Source: Lineus longissimus (lineage: Eukaryota > Nemertea > Pilidiophora > Heteronemertea > Lineidae). From it: a stretch of 64,000 nt of DNA. Shown here piece by piece: positions 59,701-64,000 of this stretch. The notes under the pieces were generated by a model. That model made no database searches, was not told the DNA's origin, and saw nothing but the letters and a program-made list of their open reading frames with translations. The stretch lies in the NCBI RefSeq assembly GCF_910592395.1, contig NC_088320.1:310001-374000 (forward strand), written 5' to 3'. The position numbers and the translations under genes were made by a program. Each line of letters opens with the position of its first letter. Positions within the stretch are counted from its first letter, which is position 1.

Positions 59701-62192
59701 TGCATAACTGATAAGCACCACTGGAAAATATGAAGGTAAAACATTCAACTTTAATACATTATGCAACAGTCTAAGAAGTGTTGTGCTGAAGATGACATTT
59801 CCTTAGAAACGAATGAAATTTAGCAAAGGTTAAGGAAATTCTCATGCTTTATCAACGTTGAGCACCTGTTGATCATCGACTCAAGGGCTGGGAACTCCCA
59901 GGACATGAGTGTAATTGATAAAGATATTCAAACTTCCAATATCACAGAGGACGGACATTGTCACAACCTTTTATAACATGAAGCACGTGCATCTACGATC
60001 GCTTCTACTAGTTATTTGTGAAAACTAAACTATACTTTCTATGAATGCACAGAGGTTCTATCTAATGAGGCACACCGTCGGAGTCACATTAGTGTGACAC
60101 TAGTGTTTTCACATTGAATTATATGACAGTGAGAGTGTCTTCACTATAGTCCACTTCTCGAGAACACAATGGCAATAAGGTTTATGGTGCTTTACACGAA
60201 AAATGCAGCCGGTGAGCAAAATGCTATATTTCATCGGAAACTTCGAAGTTTGAAGCATCTAAAAATCTTTCTTTACAGAATTGGAAAAGAACGAGCAATT
60301 TGCTTTCGAGATATGTGAGAGTTGGTTGCAGGCAGTGCAATGTTCTCATGAAATGGAATTCATACAGTTTCAGTTCAGTCGAAGAATAGTGACAGCCATG
60401 GCAAGGTGGGAGCAACTATCACAGATTAGAAGGCAAACCAACAAAATAAAAATCACACAAAGAAAGTGGCATGGGTCACAGTTAGCTGTAAAGACCAAGC
60501 TCTATTTCTTGACTGAACAGTGCATTCACCACAAATATGGGGTTGTACCCTAGATTAAGCATGTACACACCTGGACATGATTACTATCAAACAGTAAGGT
60601 ACAACCCCAAACACACAGACAGGTACAGTACACTATATAGCTGACACAATGCAGAGTGGCTCTCTCTGTTACCTAGGGCAAGGTTGAATATTGAACGAAT
60701 TAAAGGCAGCAAATGATATATCCAATCCGTTGGCTTCTAAGTTTAAAGTGATAGTGTAAGAACGTGTTCAACTGCCATTTGACAGGCAGAAACTGATAAA
60801 AACGGTTAGATGAGAACCAGCTTCAGTGCTTTAATATACCGTGGTTTGCAGGCTATGTCAACTTGTACATTAGAATCGGGGAAGTTGTCAAATATGTTTC
60901 TCACCCAATATTCACAAAAGTGGCACTTTATCACAGTCTTGTACTCGCAGGTCCATTTGTCATTAGAAGTCTTGTGATGTCGGCCATTAAAACATTGGTG
61001 AATAGACAATACTAGTATATTTCATTCTCACGGTTTACCAATATAAGGTTCTAAAGCAACCAGGTTTTATGTGCGATGAGATACAATCAACGTCTCGCTG
61101 ACCGTTGGGTAAGAAAAAAGAGACAGACGCGCTTTGTACGTTCAGTATGCAACCACCATTACACAGAGAGTTAATAATACCAATTACCGAAATAACACAG
61201 TCGGACGAGGTTGGTAGCTGAGGTTACATCCGGGGACTTCGAAAGAGGACGGCCAGCATCACCTAGAAAAGTAAGTGGCCATCAAAAAAGATGTCATGGG
61301 GAGGTCTGGGAGGCATGCACAAGATGCATAAATGCTCTCGGGGTAAATATCAAAAATTGCAAATACATGCTGAAAGTTCAATCTGAAACTATATTCAATG
61401 TACCTTACGGAAACACCATATCTATACTTTAATGTTTAAGCCAGAGATAAATAACTGGCCTTGAAAGATTGGTTTTTTAGACCTTTAGTCAAAGCAGACA
61501 AGGTAACGGCAACTTTGGTCTCGCCCTACCATCAGTACTGAGTCCAGATGCTATGTATATTTCATATGGCCAAATCCTGGGCGCATATTATGTGTACTCT
61601 ACGATATAACAAATACAACTATTATTACCTTGCCAGCTGTTTTTAAGTACCATATACTTATATTGTTATATCTTGTACAGTTTGCGCTCAATTCTGGGTA
61701 AAGTACCATTAAACAAGGGTATGGATCGAAAAGCTATGTATTTTCACGCTTGCTACTGATGAAAGTACCAAGGATAGCAAGTTTAGAGTCAAGTTTCAGA
61801 TGGTAACAGGAATCTGTCTACGAGTTTTGAGTTGGACTGTAAGCATTATTCGGATGTTTAAATTCGAGCCCACCCAATCGCATTTGGTCTAAAACATTAT
61901 ATAGAAGGCATGGTGTTTCTCAGCTGTAGTTCATTTGAACGAAAAAGGCAGATCAAACACACTTTAGGGAAACAAACATCTTGTGTCCTTTTTGTCGATG
62001 GTAGCAGTAGAAAATGCAATAATGCAATGGACTTAGAAGATAATAATCATTATAATGTGGTGGAAACTCATAAAGGGTGAAAATAGACAGGCTGTTCTAT
62101 CATACAGGCAAATGACTCTTTACTCATTTTGCCTAATGAATAGTTGCTATCCACTTACCAAATGCTTCTAATAAAACCCGTATGCTTGCCAT
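53746..62192 (-). CDS. Ly6/uPAR three-finger membrane protein, quiver (sleepless)-like, 4 coding exons
   Basis: Exons, 5' to 3' on the minus strand: 62192-62159 (this exon starts at 62235 with 5' UTR), 59720-59673, 54808-54665 and 54371-53746. All junctions are GT-AG with matching phase-1 joins, totalling 283 codons plus stop. Exons 1-2 give a signal peptide (MASIRVLLEAFVVLISYALC). Exons 3-4 give a ten-Cys Ly6 domain: IKCYECSTL, FCADPFN (the C-x-DPF of the quiver group), NCEGACAKW, IRTCSATL, LVCM, LCFCKSKKCNG. A hydrophobic segment (YFGTAMVVIIALLTLLF) follows, where relatives have a GPI signal or a membrane anchor. Quiver proteins modulate ion channels or receptors at the cell surface; that role is inferred. 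Oddly, the frame runs on for about 135 more residues of hydrophilic tail. Exons 3-4 are secure; exons 1-2, across introns of up to 4.9 kb, are less so. Confidence 0.75.
54885..55010 (+). repeat. Dispersed AT-rich repeat segment
   Basis: It carries TTTTTTCTGCTCAAAATGTACC, CGTCATCAGTCCC and TTTGACTTTGAAAATTTTTC, matching the copies at 39520, 63160 and (inverted) 20815. It lies in the Ly6-gene intron, just upstream of exon 3. Confidence 0.7.
55011..59672. other. Large intron of the Ly6 gene
   Basis: Apart from the Ly6 gene itself, I see no coding exon on either strand, no named repeat and no RNA gene in this AT-rich stretch. Short open frames on both strands appear random. Confidence 0.45.
60279..60553 (+). 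CDS. Possible exon or small ORF, unrecognised
   Basis: After a good acceptor (TTTCTTTACAG, ending 60278) a frame stays open for about 90 codons to a TAG at 60551-60553. The composition (many E, Q, K, W) looks protein-like, for example NEQFAFEICESWLQAVQC. I recognise no family, and the segment lies on the opposite strand inside an intron of the Ly6 gene. It could be a chance frame. Confidence 0.22.
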
Positions 62193-62235
62193 TCCCCGGT
62201 CCTGGCTCACCTACACTCGAGTCTAAGCACCTCTC

Positions 62236-63160
62236 CTGTAACAACAAATACGAAACAATTGATAAGATGTGCGAGGTAATAAAAAGTCTAGACACCCTTT
62301 CTGCAATAACAAAATAGCTGAGAAGATGATGAGATTCTGTGGTCAATGACACAAGTCTTAGGATTGTTCCTGCAAGAGCAAACAATAGGGAACATGTGAT
62401 AAGATATGCCGAACAAAAAGATATCAATAATTTAGACAAACTATGATTTTCAGCGGATGAGTGAGGCTTTAAGATTAACAGTTGTCACTAGCTTGCATTC
62501 TAAGTGACAATCTGATCTCCGGTGCTTTGCCTTGCACAGTAGTGTTTTGGGCCATCATGATATTGCAAAAGCAATACCGATAAGCTTAGTGTCTCTTCCC
62601 GCGGGAGAAGAGCTACCAACAGCCAGACTCTAAATTAGTCATGATAACCAACCAAGCAAATATCATAAAGTAATAAGAGAAACGCCTTGCCACACACTAA
62701 TGCTGTGTAATAAGTCATTACTCAAAAACCATTTGCATCAGCGAAGTCATATTGTCATGGGAAGGCTCGGCGTAGATCGGCATAGTAAAAGTGTGATATT
62801 TAACATGGACCTGAATCGTATTCATGAAGGTTATTTCCAGATGTAATATCGTTTGCTTCTGAACAGAAGCTGGTCATACATAATGCGGTTCAGCTGGGAC
62901 AGTCATTTCATGGTTCATAAGCAAAGCAGTGTCTCGTGGTCATGTGGCTCTTCAGTAGCACTACATGTGCAACTGCAGGTCCTTCACAGAAGGTCTGCTT
63001 CGATCCTTCGGATATACATATATGCCGGGTACCGACAGCAAAAAATCATGTGATTTGCATTCAGTCAGGCAGCGTTTATCACCGAACCGAATACATTGGT
63101 GCATTCTAAAATGGGAATGATGAGAACTGAAATTGATTGCGGCAAATTTGTCATGCTACA
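62236..63160. other. Non-coding stretch upstream of the Ly6 gene
   Basis: No gene is seen. The acceptor TTGTTACAG before 62235 on the minus strand shows that the Ly6 gene should have a further 5'-untranslated exon somewhere above, possibly here or beyond the window. Confidence 0.4.
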
Positions 63161-63391
63161 GATGAAATTTTTTTCAAGTCCAAATATCTTTTTCACTCGT
63201 TTTTTTTCTGCTCAAAATGAAGAAACATCATCAGCCCAACAAAAAATGCTGACTTTGAAAATTTTTCAGAATTTTGAACTCATGAAAAAAATCCTACTCT
63301 GAAGGATGAAAAGGATGAAAAAATTTCTGAGTCCAAATATTTTGTTCACTTATTTTTTTTTCTGCTCAAAATGAAGAAACATCATCAGCCC
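63160..63391 (+). repeat. Two copies of the dispersed AT-rich segment
   Basis: Two copies lie head to tail (about 63160-63290 and 63318-63391). Each has TTTTTTCTGCTCAAAATGAAG followed by AAACATCATCAGCCC; the first adds CTTTGAAAATTTTTCAGAATTT. The second copy runs directly into a pogo-like end at 63392, which suggests that the AT-rich segment is internal to that element. Confidence 0.7.
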
Positions 63392-63455
63392 CACACCGGT
63401 AACGTGACCATTGAACCTCGGTCCCATGAGTGGTCGTGTTACCGGGGTTCCACTG
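63392..63455. mobile_element. Pogo/Tigger-like terminal fragment
   Basis: It reads CACCGGTAACGTGACCATTGAA, GGTCCCATGAGTGGTCGTGT and ACCGGGGTTCCACTG, followed by TA at 63456-63457. This is the right end of the family that is complete at 46543-46888. Confidence 0.72.
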
Positions 63456-63457
63456 TA

Positions 63458-64000
63458 ATGAAATCGCCACCAGCCAGTCGCCTGTGAGTTATTCAAATCA
63501 ATCACTCACTTAAACAGTCTCTTATATCGATTGCCCAATCAGAGCAGACTGATCGTGGCACCGCCGATCAAACACCATCGCTTAGTCATGATCAGTGTCG
63601 ATTTCATCAGTCTATCAATTAAGCAGGTCTCATTATTTGAATGTCGTTAATTGATCGATAGTTCTATGACATTCTGCAGCTTGGGTGCTGTGCAAACGAC
63701 CCATCATATTCACGTGGAGGAACGTCACTTATAGCCTTTTGTTACTCAAAGAACGCCTTGTTCGCCTTCTGCCGCTATCGCAACAAAATCCCCTAAGACA
63801 AGTCAACCCGGCCAGCTGCTAGTGCCTGGAGATGCTATTTAACACCAACAATAACAACAACATCACAGTTAAAAACGTATACGACCACGTTAAATGTGAA
63901 ATCCCACAAAAGTGCTTTCTTTCATTCTTATGTCCGCAAATGTCATCTATTCTGGTGCGGTATAATGCCCGATATGTATTTATACTTCGTTGACATATCA
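63458..64000. other. Non-coding end of the window
   Basis: No gene, repeat family or RNA gene that I can support is seen in the last 540 bp. Confidence 0.4.

Noticed and set aside
62155-62439. 94-codon minus-strand frame with a hydrophobic start, as a signal peptide gene
   Set aside because: It begins at a TTG, not an ATG, and crosses the acceptor at 62236; the Ly6 start at 62192 uses a different frame.

Overview
This is animal nuclear DNA. Its genes are split by GT-AG introns, carry AATAAA polyadenylation signals, and belong to metazoan families: histone-H4-type zinc-finger factor, rhodopsin-class GPCRs, protein tyrosine phosphatase, amidated neuropeptide precursor, angiotensin-converting enzyme and a Ly6/quiver protein. 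Genes are compact and sit among many small inverted-repeat DNA transposons. A marine invertebrate deuterostome is the best guess, most likely a cephalochordate (amphioxus), because two minisatellites span 5' splice sites, a peculiarity I recall being described for amphioxus Adh introns. That assignment is inference, not proof.

Layout. 1-5.4 kb: no convincing gene; a short tandem duplication, a 25-G run and a MULE-like inverted-repeat element. 5.4-11.6 kb (+): a complete HINFP-like zinc-finger gene in nine coding exons, carrying four minisatellites. 12.3-12.8 kb: a Harbinger-like MITE. 13.7-19.0 kb (+): three tandem intronless class A peptide-type GPCRs. 20.1-24.6 kb (+): a PTPN9-related tyrosine phosphatase in six exons. 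25.6-26.6 kb (-): a secreted precursor with five copies of a Cys-loop peptide ending in GGRW-amide. 26.7-34.4 kb: no recognised gene, only repeats. 34.4-47.6 kb (-): a complete single-domain, membrane-anchored ACE in 12 exons, with a 21-bp minisatellite, a LINE remnant and pogo-like MITEs in its introns. 49.5-49.8 kb: a piggyBac-like MITE. 53.7-62.2 kb (-): a Ly6/quiver-type membrane protein in four coding exons, rebuilt from matching splice phases. 62.2-64 kb: repeats.

The genes are functionally unrelated; this is ordinary animal gene order, not an operon. The most unusual points are (i) splice-site-spanning, in-frame minisatellites in the HINFP gene, which repeat the 5' splice site nine and ten times, and (ii) the GGRW-amide precursor, which I cannot assign to a known family and which lies near three GPCRs that look like peptide receptors. 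All exon models come from reading splice consensus and codon phase by eye; none has been checked against transcripts.
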